Shown: in pieces, positions 36,151 to 44,657 of the stretch | How the letters are laid out: the number at the start of each line of letters is the position of its first letter | Numbering within the stretch: position 1 is the first letter of the stretch | Assembly: GCA_016720705.1 (NCBI GenBank) | Contig: JADKKB010000001.1 | Location: forward strand, 248,001 to 312,000 | Direction of reading: 5' to 3' | From: Chloracidobacterium sp. | Lineage (GTDB): Bacteria > Acidobacteriota > Blastocatellia > Pyrinomonadales > Pyrinomonadaceae | DNA: 64,000 bases | Notes under the pieces: model-generated | Seen by the model: the letters and a program-made list of their open reading frames with translations, nothing else | What the model was told of the DNA's origin: nothing | Database searches by the model: none | Made by a program: the position numbers and the translations under genes

Positions 36151-36792
36151 CTACCCAAATAGATGTCCAAAACGTGTCTTTATCTGATTCCTGCAGCGAA
36201 ACAGACGTGATTTTAAGTTGCTTGGTGAAATTCCGATCATCTCGGCCGCCTCATTCAAGCTGTAGTCTTGCGAATAGACCAACGTCATCGCGATCCTGTC
36301 TCGAGCGTCGAGCGAGGACATTACTTTTTCAGCAAGTTGATGTGCGGTCAACGTTGCCTCCACGCTAGGTTGCCGTCCATCGACCACCGTTTCGAGATAT
36401 TCATTCTCGTCGTCGCTCATCTCGGTGAAGAGGCTCTCGCCTTTGCGTTGCCGGCGGCGATACTCGTCATAACATACATTTACAGCGATCCGCGATATCC
36501 ACGCCGGAAACGAATTATCTTCGCCGCCGCGATAATCCTTGAGCGAAAAGTACGTTTTCGTGAACGCGATCTGGACGAATTCCTCGATCTCACTACGCTC
36601 GCGGAAATATCGCCCGATTATTCGTGCGACCGGCTTTTTATACTTTTCAAATAGCTCACCAAAAGCGCGTTCATCGCCCTCGAGAACGCGGTAGACAATG
36701 GATCCGTCCGTCACCGGCGAATCGTCGTTAAGATCAGGCGATAGGGCTTTAGGCTCTGTCTGCAAGCTGATTTTTATAACCTCTTCAAACAT
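36151..36792 (-). CDS. ECF-type RNA polymerase sigma factor
   Basis: With the ATG at 36792 the protein has 213 residues. Sigma region 2 lies at about 40-110 (ERAFGELFEKYKKPVARIIGRYF, IEEFVQIAFTKTYFSLKDYRG, FPAWISRIAVNVCYDEYRRRQR). Region 4 lies at about 155-205 (LDARDRIAMTLVYSQDYSLNEAAEMIGISPSNLKSRLFRCRNQI), a clear helix-turn-helix. A TTG at 36849, just 6 bases after the stop of the EF-hand gene, would add 19 residues; neither start has a good ribosome site. The neighbouring membrane protein encoded at 38083-38763 is a candidate anti-sigma factor, though the order is reversed from usual and no zinc motif is seen. The peroxidase gene starts 40 bases downstream, so all four genes may form one unit. 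Confidence 0.93.
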   Translation of the reverse strand: MFEEVIKISLQTEPKALSPDLNDDSPVTDGSIVYRVLEGDERAFGELFEKYKKPVARIIGRYFRERSEIEEFVQIAFTKTYFSLKDYRGGEDNSFPAWISRIAVNVCYDEYRRRQRKGESLFTEMSDDENEYLETVVDGRQPSVEATLTAHQLAEKVMSSLDARDRIAMTLVYSQDYSLNEAAEMIGISPSNLKSRLFRCRNQIKTRFGHLFG

Positions 36793-36855
36793 TAACTTCA
36801 AGTCGAGCCCGACGTTTAAGTGCCGCGGCGGATATTGTCTCTCGATCAAGAGTGC

Positions 36856-38055
36856 CTAGTTTTCGATCTTGTAGCCCGCCGGCACGGAAAATAGCTCAGC
36901 TGCGGGTTCCGTTCGCTTGATATTGATCAACCTGAATATATGCTCTCCGGCCAGTGGGTCAAGGTGCCTAGACATCACCACTACCTGCAACTCCGGCGAA
37001 AACCATTTCTCCGAGATCACCTGGATCGGTTTATCATTGCCGATCTGACCTGCGGGTATCTCCATCGTCGTTCGAGTGCCTTCCACGCGAACGCCTTCGA
37101 TGTTTTTCGTTCCAAGCGACTCGGTTTTGCCACTGTCATCCTGCTCCGGTGCGAGTGGCCCGGGGCGGCCGTCAATGCGGTGCTTGCGAGCGATCTTGTT
37201 ATTTGCATCTAAAAAGATCTGAAGTTTTAAGTTCAGGTCGTTTATAAAGACAAGCATTTGCGGTTTGTTGTCGTTTCCGACAACTTCTACACCGGCAAGC
37301 ACCTCAAATGGCTGTTCGCGACGGGTCCGCCCTTCAGAATCACGATAGATCGCACCATTTCGCTTTTTGGTCACGGTCGTACCGTCGAAAAGCCGCTTTG
37401 TATCCTCGATCATCGAATCAGCCGAAAACGGCTGGCCCTTGACAAGTTTGTCGCCAAATCTAAGCTCGGCACCGAGAAATTCGGCATTTGGCGGCATTCC
37501 CGGACGACGCGGTGCAGGAGGCCGACCTTCACCACGATCGGGCGGCACCGGAGGCCGTGCTTCGTCCGACGAGAGGATCCCATCGTGATTCGAGTCCATT
37601 TCGCTATATCGGAGCCGTACTGCCTTTTCAAAATCTGACCTCGGAACATTGCCACCGGTCCTCAATAGTTCGTCAAAAAAGAATGGCGGCAGCATCGCCT
37701 TGCCCTCCCCGCCGGGACGCCGCGTGCCGTCATTCGGCGGTATCGAACCGCGTTCGCCGCGCTCGATCGTGCCGTTTACGTTTTGATCAAGGCCGGTGAA
37801 TGTCCGTTCGATCGCGGCGGCAAATTCCTCGGCATCCAGACTGCCGTTCTTATTCGTGTCGTGCGGCTTGATCCATTCGCCTCTCGGCGGCCCGTCAGGC
37901 CTTACCGGTCCCATCTCGCCGGGACGTCCACCTCGACCGTCACGCGGCGCACCGATATCGCGCGGCGGGCCTTGGGGACGCGGTGGACGTTGTGCGAATG
38001 CGAATCCGCTAAGGACCAAAACTACGGCAAGTGCGAACAATTGATTCGATCTCAT
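36856..38055 (-). CDS. Secreted EF-hand protein
   Basis: This 399-residue protein has a signal peptide (1-21, ending FAFAQ), then a Pro/Gly/Arg-rich stretch (about 22-62). EF-hand calcium loops are DTNKNGSLDAEE (about 66), DQNVNGTIERGE (about 90) and DSNHDGILSSDE (about 155). A C-terminal domain (about 195-399) without a recognised family follows, rich in beta-strand-like segments (KMLVFINDLNLKLQIFLDANNK). An AGGAG lies 7 bases before the ATG, one of the clearest ribosome sites here. It sits between the putative anti-sigma-like gene (27 bases upstream) and the sigma gene. It may report envelope calcium or structure to that system, which is inferred only from linkage. Confidence 0.85.
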   Translation of the reverse strand: MRSNQLFALAVVLVLSGFAFAQRPPRPQGPPRDIGAPRDGRGGRPGEMGPVRPDGPPRGEWIKPHDTNKNGSLDAEEFAAAIERTFTGLDQNVNGTIERGERGSIPPNDGTRRPGGEGKAMLPPFFFDELLRTGGNVPRSDFEKAVRLRYSEMDSNHDGILSSDEARPPVPPDRGEGRPPAPRRPGMPPNAEFLGAELRFGDKLVKGQPFSADSMIEDTKRLFDGTTVTKKRNGAIYRDSEGRTRREQPFEVLAGVEVVGNDNKPQMLVFINDLNLKLQIFLDANNKIARKHRIDGRPGPLAPEQDDSGKTESLGTKNIEGVRVEGTRTTMEIPAGQIGNDKPIQVISEKWFSPELQVVVMSRHLDPLAGEHIFRLINIKRTEPAAELFSVPAGYKIEN

Positions 38056-38082
38056 ATCTAAACTCCTAAATCCGAACGACGT

Positions 38083-38763
38083 TTATCTTATAAAACGTAT
38101 TGCGTGGGTCTGACCATCGTCGCCGATGACGACCTCGGCATCGACCATACTGGTCGGTTTTTCGACCGAATTTACAAGCCCGAGGGTGACCATCATCTCA
38201 CTCGGCACCCTTACGCGGACCAATTGTCCGCTTTCGGGGTTGCGTGCATAGGTTAGGGCGATAAATTCGGACTTGATAGCGGCCTTTTCCACCGCAACCA
38301 TTGAGCTTTTCGGTCGTGGCCCGGGGGTGCGAATGGTGCGTGCGGCGACGGTCTTGGCGGGTGTCTTTGGCAATTCGGGCTCGTCGCCATTCGTAGAAAG
38401 TGTGACGGGCAATGCCTGCTCGGGAGCGTTCGTTGGCGAGACCTTTGTCACCACCGACAAACCATTCTGCTGCAAACCCGCCGTCTCCGTCGGACTCAAT
38501 GCCGGACGGAATACAAAAATCGCAGTAACGACAGCAACAGCAGCGATGGTCGGCACTCCGATCATCAGCCAACGCCGAAATGTTTTGACCGGCGGCCAGG
38601 GCATTTTTGCGGCGGCCTTTTCGTCTCGGACACTACGCTGAATATTCCACCAGAGCGTCGGCGACGCAGTGATATCGTCGATCAATGCATCGTCGGCCGA
38701 GGCTTCGGCCACTAGCGTTTTCATCATTTTGTCGAATTGCTCATCTGAAAGCTGTCGTTTCAT
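38083..38763 (-). CDS. Single-span membrane protein, possible anti-sigma factor
   Basis: The protein has 226 residues. A cytoplasmic N-terminus (about 1-65) contains the acidic stretch AEASADDALIDDITASP and the WWNIQRSVRDEKAAAK segment. One span lies at about 67-90 (WLMIGVPTIAAVAVVTAIFVF), and the rest (about 91-226) would be periplasmic. The topology matches membrane anti-sigma factors, and an ECF-type sigma gene lies two genes downstream. No HxxxCxxC zinc motif is present, so it would be a non-zinc type, if it is an anti-sigma factor at all. GGGG lies about 8 bases before the ATG. The function call is weak; the existence of the gene is well supported. Confidence 0.8.
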   Translation of the reverse strand: MKRQLSDEQFDKMMKTLVAEASADDALIDDITASPTLWWNIQRSVRDEKAAAKMPWPPVKTFRRWLMIGVPTIAAVAVVTAIFVFRPALSPTETAGLQQNGLSVVTKVSPTNAPEQALPVTLSTNGDEPELPKTPAKTVAARTIRTPGPRPKSSMVAVEKAAIKSEFIALTYARNPESGQLVRVRVPSEMMVTLGLVNSVEKPTSMVDAEVVIGDDGQTHAIRFIR

Positions 38764-38802
38764 AAGTGTGACCCCAACTTTAGTTGTCAGGTAAAAGACG
38801 CG

Positions 38803-38845
38803 CCAAAAAGCGGTATGGTTTCAGCTTTATAGCTGGCCATACCGC
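38803..38845 (-). terminator. Intrinsic terminator after the TerC gene
   Basis: Read on the minus strand, GCGGTATGG pairs with CCATACCGC (38837-38845 with 38810-38818), and a smaller CAGCT/AGCTG hairpin lies inside the loop. The stem is followed by TTTTTTGG. It lies 26 bases past the stop of the TerC/Alx gene. Confidence 0.88.
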
Positions 38846-38870
38846 ATTTTATATTGTTGGAACGCTAAAC

Positions 38871-39878
38871 CTAGTCTACTTTCTCGCCGAAATCGGGATT
38901 TTGCGACGTTTCCCCTACCCCGACGGGCCGGGGAAATAGTAGTGAAAACACGATCGAAGCGGCGATCACGCTGATGATAAATGCAAGTGAATACGAGATC
39001 GGGAATTTGCCGTCGAAAGCATCGTTAAGCCAGACCATTTTCAATCCGACAAAGACCAGTACAACGGCCAGGCCGAATTTCAACAAATAAAATTTATCGA
39101 TGACCCCGGCCAACATAAAGTACATCGAACGCAGTCCCATTATCGCGAAGATATTTGACGAAAATACGATGAAGGGCTCATTGGTAACAGCAAAAATGGC
39201 AGGGACGCTATCAACCGCAAAAATTACGTCGGTCGCTTCTAAAAATAGCAGTGCGATAAATAGTGGAGTGGCGTGCCACCTACCGTTCAGTTTCAGGAAA
39301 AAGCTTTTGCCGTCGATGGAGTGAGTCACGGGCATAAACCGCTTAAATGTGCGGATTAGAAGATTCTTTTCAGGGTCGATCTCTTCGTTGCTCGTAAAGA
39401 ACATCTTGATGCCCGTCAGGATCAGAAATCCGCCAAAGAGATAGATCACCCAGTGAAACTGCATCAACGCCGAACCGGCGGCAATAAAGATCGCCCGGAA
39501 TATCAATGCTCCGAGGATGCCGTAAAATAAAACCCGGTGCTTGTATTTAGCCGGTATCCCAAAATAGGCAAAGACTAGAACGAAAATAAAGATATTGTCG
39601 ATCGATAGCGAATATTCGAGTACGTATCCAGTTAAAAATTCGAGCGTCGAAGCCTTGGCCGCAACGGCGCCGAATTTACCCAGAGTGTACCAATAGAATC
39701 CCCCCGCGAAGGTCATCGCCAGTATCACCCAAACGACACTCCAGGCGGCGGCCTCCTTAAATGATACGACGTGTTCTTTACGATTAAATATGCCAAGGTC
39801 GATGGCGAGCATCGCCAAAACAAATACCAGAAATGCGGCGTAGAGCCACCAATATTCAGCAAATGGGAATAGATTCAT
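38871..39878 (-). CDS. alx: TerC/Alx family integral membrane protein, probable Mn2+ exporter
   Basis: This 335-residue protein has about nine hydrophobic spans spread along its length. TerC-family motifs with acidic residues inside membranes are visible: LAIDLGIFNRKEHVVSFKEA near residue 25, LEYSLSIDNIFIFVLVF near 88, LLFLEATDVIFAVDSVPAIFAVT near 208, and GLRSMYFMLAGVIDKFYLLKFGLA near 245. The family includes E. coli Alx, linked to manganese export and alkaline response, and TerC, linked to tellurite resistance. The upstream leader contains a yybP-ykoY riboswitch, the Mn2+-sensing class, so manganese export is the best-supported role. It is a stand-alone transcript with its own terminator. 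The gene name is by similarity and is given with moderate certainty. Confidence 0.94.
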   Translation of the reverse strand: MNLFPFAEYWWLYAAFLVFVLAMLAIDLGIFNRKEHVVSFKEAAAWSVVWVILAMTFAGGFYWYTLGKFGAVAAKASTLEFLTGYVLEYSLSIDNIFIFVLVFAYFGIPAKYKHRVLFYGILGALIFRAIFIAAGSALMQFHWVIYLFGGFLILTGIKMFFTSNEEIDPEKNLLIRTFKRFMPVTHSIDGKSFFLKLNGRWHATPLFIALLFLEATDVIFAVDSVPAIFAVTNEPFIVFSSNIFAIMGLRSMYFMLAGVIDKFYLLKFGLAVVLVFVGLKMVWLNDAFDGKFPISYSLAFIISVIAASIVFSLLFPRPVGVGETSQNPDFGEKVD

Positions 39879-39909
39879 AGATCGTGATTATTCTAGTGCG
39901 GCTAAATGG

Positions 39910-39942
39910 AAAAAACCCATTGCGGCAAACATAAACCGCAAC
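39910..39942 (-). terminator. Riboswitch-controlled terminator in the alx leader
   Basis: On the minus strand, TTGCGG (39941-39936) pairs with CCGCAA (39925-39920) across a 10-base loop, and TGGGTTTTTTCC follows. The first arm overlaps the 3-prime strand of riboswitch helix P1 (39945-39939), so the two structures exclude each other at their base. Mn2+-bound aptamer should block the terminator and let transcription reach alx, whose ATG is 31 bases further on. Confidence 0.8.
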
Positions 39943-40051
39943 AGGTCTCGAAATTCTTCTTCCACACCGGAATGCTCGCTTGATCGGGCATTCGTATTGA
40001 CGGCAATGAAAGTCCTTCGGATATTTCTCGAAGGCATCTACTCCCCTATTG
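39939..40051 (-). promoter_or_regulatory. yybP-ykoY (Mn2+-sensing) riboswitch aptamer upstream of alx
   Basis: Minus-strand RNA shows the class hallmarks in order. P1 5-prime strand CAATAGG (40051-40045) runs into the conserved GGGGAGTAG (40046-40038). A hairpin CCTTCG/CGAAGG follows (40034-40029 with 40019-40014). Next is the conserved-like GTCAATACG (40001-39993) opening a GAATGC/GCATTC hairpin (39993-39988 with 39975-39970). Then comes CGAGACC (39950-39944), merging into P1 3-prime strand CCTGTTG (39945-39939). P1 pairs over 7 bp including one G-U. GGGGAGUAG and GAGACC framing P1 is the known signature of this Mn2+ riboswitch family. A TTGACA (-35-like, 40091-40086) lies upstream with only a weak -10. 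The downstream gene is TerC/Alx, the family's common target. Confidence 0.9.
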
Positions 40052-40206
40052 AACTAAAAAGAGAGTACTAGAGTGTTAAGTTTCCTGTCAAATGCGATCA
40101 TATCGACCGATATTGATGTCGCTGACAGTCGCCGTTGGTATGAGTCAAAATTTATAGTGATACAATTATCGCGTTAATAAGATAATTAAAGGATCGGCCA
40201 AATATT

Positions 40207-41868
40207 TTGCACAAAGTTGAAATTATTCCGCTCGGCGGCATCGGCGAATTCGGAATGAACTGTATGGGCATCAGGTACGGCGATGAGATGATCATCGTCG
40301 ATGCCGGAATGGGCTTTCCCGAAGAAACTCCGTTCGGAGTGGATATTTGTATCCCGAACTTCGATTTTCTCGAAGAATACCGCGACGATATGACCGCGAT
40401 CATACTGACGCACGGACACGAAGACCACATCGGGGCGCTCGCGTACATTCTCCGCAAGTTTAATCTGCCGGTCTATTCATCGCGGTTCACGCTGGCACTT
40501 ACGGAAAAGCGTCTTGGCGAGTTTGATATGCTCAACGATGTTCTGCTCCATCGCGTTGAGGCCAACGACATCATTACGATCGGTAATTTTAAGGTCGAGT
40601 TCATTCACGCGTCCCACTCATTAGTCGAGTGTTTTTCGCTGGCGATCCACACGCCGGTCGGCACGATCATTCACACCGGCGATTACAAGATCGACGACAC
40701 CCCCGTTATCGGTAAACCGTACGACCTCAAAACGCTCGGCCGTATCGGCGACGAAGGCGTGCTTGCCTTGCTGTGCGATTCCACAAACGCTACTGTGCCT
40801 GGCCGAACGCCGTCTGAAATGGCCGTAATACCTGCATTCGAAGAAATATTTGAGGAGACCGAAGGGCGTTTGATCATCTCGACCTTTTCGTCGTCTCTCC
40901 ATCGTTTGCAGATCGTTTTTGATGTCGCTCATCAATTTGGCAGAAAGGTCTGCGTCATCGGTCGGTCGATGCAAACGAATGTCGAGATCGCGGGCGATAT
41001 GGGACTCTTACAGATCCCGCACGGTACGATGATCGAACTCGGAATGTCGCGGGCTATGGATGATGACGAGATCTGCTATTTGGTGACGGGTTCACAGGGC
41101 GAGATGCGGGCCGCTTTGTGGAATATGGCCACATCGACGTTTAAGGGACTTGAGGTCGAAAAGGGCGATACCGTCGTGCTGTCCGCACGTATTATCCCCG
41201 GCAACGAAAAGAATATCAGTCGCCTGATCGGCCACCTCTATAAACGCGGTGCCAATATTATCGAAGAAAAGCGTCGCCTCGTTCACGTCTCAGGCCACGC
41301 CTCACAGGGCGACATCAAGATAATGGTCGAGACCGCCCGTCCGAAGTTCGTTGTCCCGATCCACGGCGAGTACCGAATGCTGTTTCGCCAAAAGGAATTC
41401 ATCAAAAATCACGTTGGCAATTATGATGACGAAAATATCATCCTGATCGAAAACGGTAACGTCCTTGAGATCGACGAATACGCAGCCAAGATCATCGATA
41501 AGCACGAGTTACATAAAACCTTTATTGACGAGGAATCAATGGAAGAGATCGAGTATGACATCGTCCGCGAACGCAAAAAGCTTGCCTACGGCGGAGCCAT
41601 CTCGCTGGTCGTGTCGGTCGACAAACGGCTGCATAAACTTGCCGGTGAGCCGCAGATAACCTTTCAGGGCGTTGCCGGACTCGACGCGCTCAATGGCTTT
41701 GCCAAACAAGCCCGTGACGCCGTTACCAAGGCCATCGGCGATATGAAACCGGAGCAGATCGCGGATCGCAAGGTCTTTAAGGAAAACCTGCGGATACACC
41801 TAAAGCGTTTTGTTCAAAAGGAACTGAGTTCGAAACCGGTGATCGTCACGACGGTAGTTGAGGTCTAA
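40207..41868 (+). CDS. rnj: Ribonuclease J
   Basis: This 553-residue metallo-beta-lactamase-fold ribonuclease combines endonuclease and 5-to-3-prime exonuclease activity in RNA decay and processing. The metal site is THGHEDHIGAL (H69, H71, D73, H74). Further family motifs are HASHSLVECFSLAIHTPVGTIIHTGDYKID, GRSMQTNVEIA, VTGSQGEMRAAL, VHVSGHASQGD and FVVPIHGEYRML. The C-terminal domain (about 450-553) completes the usual length. The start is TTG, giving HKVEIIPLGGIGEFG directly, as in other RNase J proteins; an AAAGGA lies about 13 bases upstream, further than ideal. It is divergent from the alx leader. It is followed convergently by a small secreted-protein gene. Confidence 0.95.
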   Translation: MHKVEIIPLGGIGEFGMNCMGIRYGDEMIIVDAGMGFPEETPFGVDICIPNFDFLEEYRDDMTAIILTHGHEDHIGALAYILRKFNLPVYSSRFTLALTEKRLGEFDMLNDVLLHRVEANDIITIGNFKVEFIHASHSLVECFSLAIHTPVGTIIHTGDYKIDDTPVIGKPYDLKTLGRIGDEGVLALLCDSTNATVPGRTPSEMAVIPAFEEIFEETEGRLIISTFSSSLHRLQIVFDVAHQFGRKVCVIGRSMQTNVEIAGDMGLLQIPHGTMIELGMSRAMDDDEICYLVTGSQGEMRAALWNMATSTFKGLEVEKGDTVVLSARIIPGNEKNISRLIGHLYKRGANIIEEKRRLVHVSGHASQGDIKIMVETARPKFVVPIHGEYRMLFRQKEFIKNHVGNYDDENIILIENGNVLEIDEYAAKIIDKHELHKTFIDEESMEEIEYDIVRERKKLAYGGAISLVVSVDKRLHKLAGEPQITFQGVAGLDALNGFAKQARDAVTKAIGDMKPEQIADRKVFKENLRIHLKRFVQKELSSKPVIVTTVVEV

Positions 41869-41894
41869 GCGATCAATATCGGAAATGCCGTTGG

Positions 41895-42275
41895 TCAATG
41901 ACGGCGTTCGTAGGTGTCGGTGCCCGTTTGCAGATCGTAGGAACTGAACCAGTCAAATTTCATCTTATCGCCGGAAACCTTGATATTGACGTAGACGACA
42001 TACGCTCCGGTCATCGCGGTGTAATAGCTCAGGTGGATAAGTCGGCCCTTTACGACAACGATGTCCTTGATGGTTCGCGTCACGTTGCCCTCCTCATCCA
42101 CGACCGACACACAGAGTTTCCCGGCTTTCGTTCGAAACTTCAGAAAATAGCTATCATCGCCCTCCCAGACGCCATTTAACCTGTCTGTGACTTTTTGCGA
42201 TGTGCAGGTCTCGCCGGCAAATATAATACTGCTCAATGCCAGGATAATAAGTAATCCGAAATGATATTTATACAT
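41895..42275 (-). CDS. Small secreted protein of unknown function
   Basis: This 126-residue protein has a signal peptide (about 1-20, HFGLLIILALSSIIFAGE). The mature part (about 105 residues) looks beta-rich: GVWEGDDSYFLKFRTKAGKLCVSVVDEEGN, then VVVKGRLIHLSYYT and YVNIKVSGDKMKFDWFSS. GVWEG-type openings occur in small lipocalin-like or DUF2147-like secreted proteins, but the match is loose. Two Cys residues (in ETCTS and LCVS) could form a disulfide. It starts 12 bases after the stop of the DPP-IV-like peptidase gene, so the two are probably co-transcribed. Confidence 0.75.
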   Translation of the reverse strand: MYKYHFGLLIILALSSIIFAGETCTSQKVTDRLNGVWEGDDSYFLKFRTKAGKLCVSVVDEEGNVTRTIKDIVVVKGRLIHLSYYTAMTGAYVVYVNIKVSGDKMKFDWFSSYDLQTGTDTYERRH

Positions 42276-42287
42276 TTGCCGTCTCGC

Positions 42288-44534
42288 TTATAGGTTGTCC
42301 GTCCAATATTTCTCCATCGTACGCCTCAGGTGTAGCGACGTATTTTCGCCCTCGCTGATGCTGTGAGTCCGCATCGGATACGACATCATTGTAAAGAGCT
42401 TATTGTTTTTAATTAGTTCGTTCACCAGCAACTCAAAGCCCTGATAGTGGACGTTGTCATCGCCGGTGCCGTGGATGATCATCAGGTTGCCCTTTAGATC
42501 CTTGGCATAGTTGATCGGCGAACCGTCGCGGTAGCCAAGTGCGTTCGTCTCCGGCAGGCCCATATATCGCTCTTGATACGTAGCGTCATATAGCTTTTGG
42601 TCCGGGACCGAGGCGACAGAGATGCCGGTTTTATAGATCTCAGGATAGCGGAACATACAATTGAGCGTCATACTGCCGCCGCCACTCCATCCCCAAACGC
42701 CGACCCGAGACGCGTCGAGAAAATTATAGGTCGAAAGCAGTTTCTTGGCCGCATTACTCTGGTCTTCGGATGCGAGGATCCCGATCCGGCCGTAGATCGA
42801 CTGGCGCCACTTCAGCCCGCGGGGCGTATTGGTGCCGCGATTGTCCACGCTGACAATGACATAGCCCTTTTGAGCCAAATATTGATGCCAGAGACCTTCG
42901 CCGCCGTCCCAACTATTTTGCACCGTAGTGCCGGCCGGTTCGCCGTATACATAGAACACAAGCGGGTATTTCTTCGCCGGATCAAAGTCCTTTGGCTTGA
43001 TCATATACGCATCAAGCGTAACGTCGCCGATATCTACCTTGATAAACTCCTTAGGCCGCAGCCCCAGCCTGTCATACTTTGCTTTAAGTTCGTGATTATC
43101 CTCGAGCAATCTCGTTTCGCTGTTTTCCGGCAGGTAAACGAGCGAAATTCGGTTCGGCGTCGTCGCGTTGCTAAAGCTGTGGATCGCCCATTTTGCGTCC
43201 GCCGACATTTGGTATGAGTGATGGCCCGGTTCACCGTCAGGCGTTACGCGTTCGGCCTTGCCGGTGCCGTCGAGCCTGCTTCGGTACAGATAACGTGCGG
43301 TAAAGTCATTTGGCGAGGCGATGTAGTAAACGTAACCTCCGTCGGGGTCGATGCAGTTAATGTTGACCACATCGAAGTCGCCATTTGTTATCGCTTTGAT
43401 GCTTTTACCGTCCCGCGACACGCGATAAAGGTGCATCCATCCGTCACGTTCGCTCGTCCAGGTAAAGTATTTTTCGCCGTCAAGCCAACGGATATTGTCG
43501 TGAAGGTCCAGAAAACCCTCGACCGTCTCGGTCAGGATATTGCTCAGCTTCATCGAACCGGCGTCGCCGATCCAGACCTTGTTGGTATTCTGCAGACGAT
43601 TAAGCTGCTGGATCATCAACTCATTCGAATTAGGAATAAAGTCCATTCGGGCTAAGTAGTTGTTGGTCGGATCGCCGGGGATGTCAAACCAATTGGTCTT
43701 ACCGCCCGTCGCCGGGATCACGCCGATCTTGACCGCCGAGAGCTTGGTACCGACCTTTGGATAGGGCAGCGGGATCGGCTTTGAATAAATATCCGACACG
43801 TTATCGATGAGGTAAAACGTGCCGATATTCTTCGAGTCTGTTTGCCAGTACGCGATCGTCTTGCCGTCCGGGCTCCAGCGAAAACCATCGCGGCAATTAA
43901 GCTCTTCCTCATACACCCAATCGAATGTGCCGTTGATGATATTGGCGCCGCCGTCTGTCGTGATCTGTGTGACCTTAGACGAGGCAATATCTTCGACGTA
44001 GATATTTTGTTTGCTAACGTATGCGACGCGTGACCCGTCGGGCGAGAATTTGGCAAACATCAGTGTGCCGGCTTCGATATCCTTGCCTAGCTGTTGTAGC
44101 TTTCCCGTGCTTACATTCAGCACCCAATAGTCGCCTCGGGTATTGTATCGCCATACTTTTTTTGTGTTTGTGAAAATGAGCAAGCGGGAGTTGTCGTCCG
44201 ACCAGATATAGTCGGCGATCCCGAGCGGACCCTTTGCACCCTGCGGTATAAGTTGGGCTGTCGGGACAAGAACGCTGCGCTCGCCCGTGCGTGCGTCGTA
44301 TCTAATGATCTCGCGGCCGCCGGATTCTTTGTTTCCCTCGACGGTCGAGTATCCTTTGCTGTCCTTCATCCACCGCACGGGACCAAATCCTTTTTGGCTA
44401 AAGCTTCGCTTTGTATATATATTCTCGAGCGTCAGATCCGGTTCCTGGGCCGAAACTGCCGTGACGGAGGTAACCACCATTGCCGCCAGGATGCCGATCA
44501 GGCATATAGCTAAGCGGGGCCGCGGGCTGTGCAT
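42288..44534 (-). CDS. Dipeptidyl peptidase IV-like S9 serine peptidase, secreted
   Basis: With the ATG at 44534 the protein has 748 residues. A signal peptide (1-30, ending VTAVSAQ) is followed by a DPP-IV N-terminal propeller (about 50-480, for example KFSPDGSRVAYVSKQNIY and the FDWVYEEELNCRDGFRWSPDG loop). That loop supplies the Glu-Glu pair that grips the substrate N-terminus in DPP-IV enzymes. The alpha/beta-hydrolase domain (about 500-748) has S617 in GWSGGGSM, Asp in GTGDDNVHYQ, and His in MRTHSIS. It should cut dipeptides, often X-Pro, from peptide N-termini in the periplasm. An ATG ten codons upstream (44564) is also possible and would overlap the start region of the divergent gene. 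A small secreted-protein gene follows after 12 bases. Confidence 0.94.
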   Translation of the reverse strand: MHSPRPRLAICLIGILAAMVVTSVTAVSAQEPDLTLENIYTKRSFSQKGFGPVRWMKDSKGYSTVEGNKESGGREIIRYDARTGERSVLVPTAQLIPQGAKGPLGIADYIWSDDNSRLLIFTNTKKVWRYNTRGDYWVLNVSTGKLQQLGKDIEAGTLMFAKFSPDGSRVAYVSKQNIYVEDIASSKVTQITTDGGANIINGTFDWVYEEELNCRDGFRWSPDGKTIAYWQTDSKNIGTFYLIDNVSDIYSKPIPLPYPKVGTKLSAVKIGVIPATGGKTNWFDIPGDPTNNYLARMDFIPNSNELMIQQLNRLQNTNKVWIGDAGSMKLSNILTETVEGFLDLHDNIRWLDGEKYFTWTSERDGWMHLYRVSRDGKSIKAITNGDFDVVNINCIDPDGGYVYYIASPNDFTARYLYRSRLDGTGKAERVTPDGEPGHHSYQMSADAKWAIHSFSNATTPNRISLVYLPENSETRLLEDNHELKAKYDRLGLRPKEFIKVDIGDVTLDAYMIKPKDFDPAKKYPLVFYVYGEPAGTTVQNSWDGGEGLWHQYLAQKGYVIVSVDNRGTNTPRGLKWRQSIYGRIGILASEDQSNAAKKLLSTYNFLDASRVGVWGWSGGGSMTLNCMFRYPEIYKTGISVASVPDQKLYDATYQERYMGLPETNALGYRDGSPINYAKDLKGNLMIIHGTGDDNVHYQGFELLVNELIKNNKLFTMMSYPMRTHSISEGENTSLHLRRTMEKYWTDNL

Positions 44535-44657
44535 TTTATCGAAAATAAGGAATGGAGTGTCCATAATGTATCATTGACCAAGATCGCAGGTTTTGTGTTA
44601 GAAGCTTTTATAATTGTATATGCCATAGATGCCCGAAACGCAAAAGATCATCAGGTT

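Noticed and set aside
41876..41910. Weak hairpin between RNase J and the small secreted-protein gene
   Set aside because: The stem is only about 5 bp (GCCGT/ACGGC) with no U-run, so I did not call a terminator.
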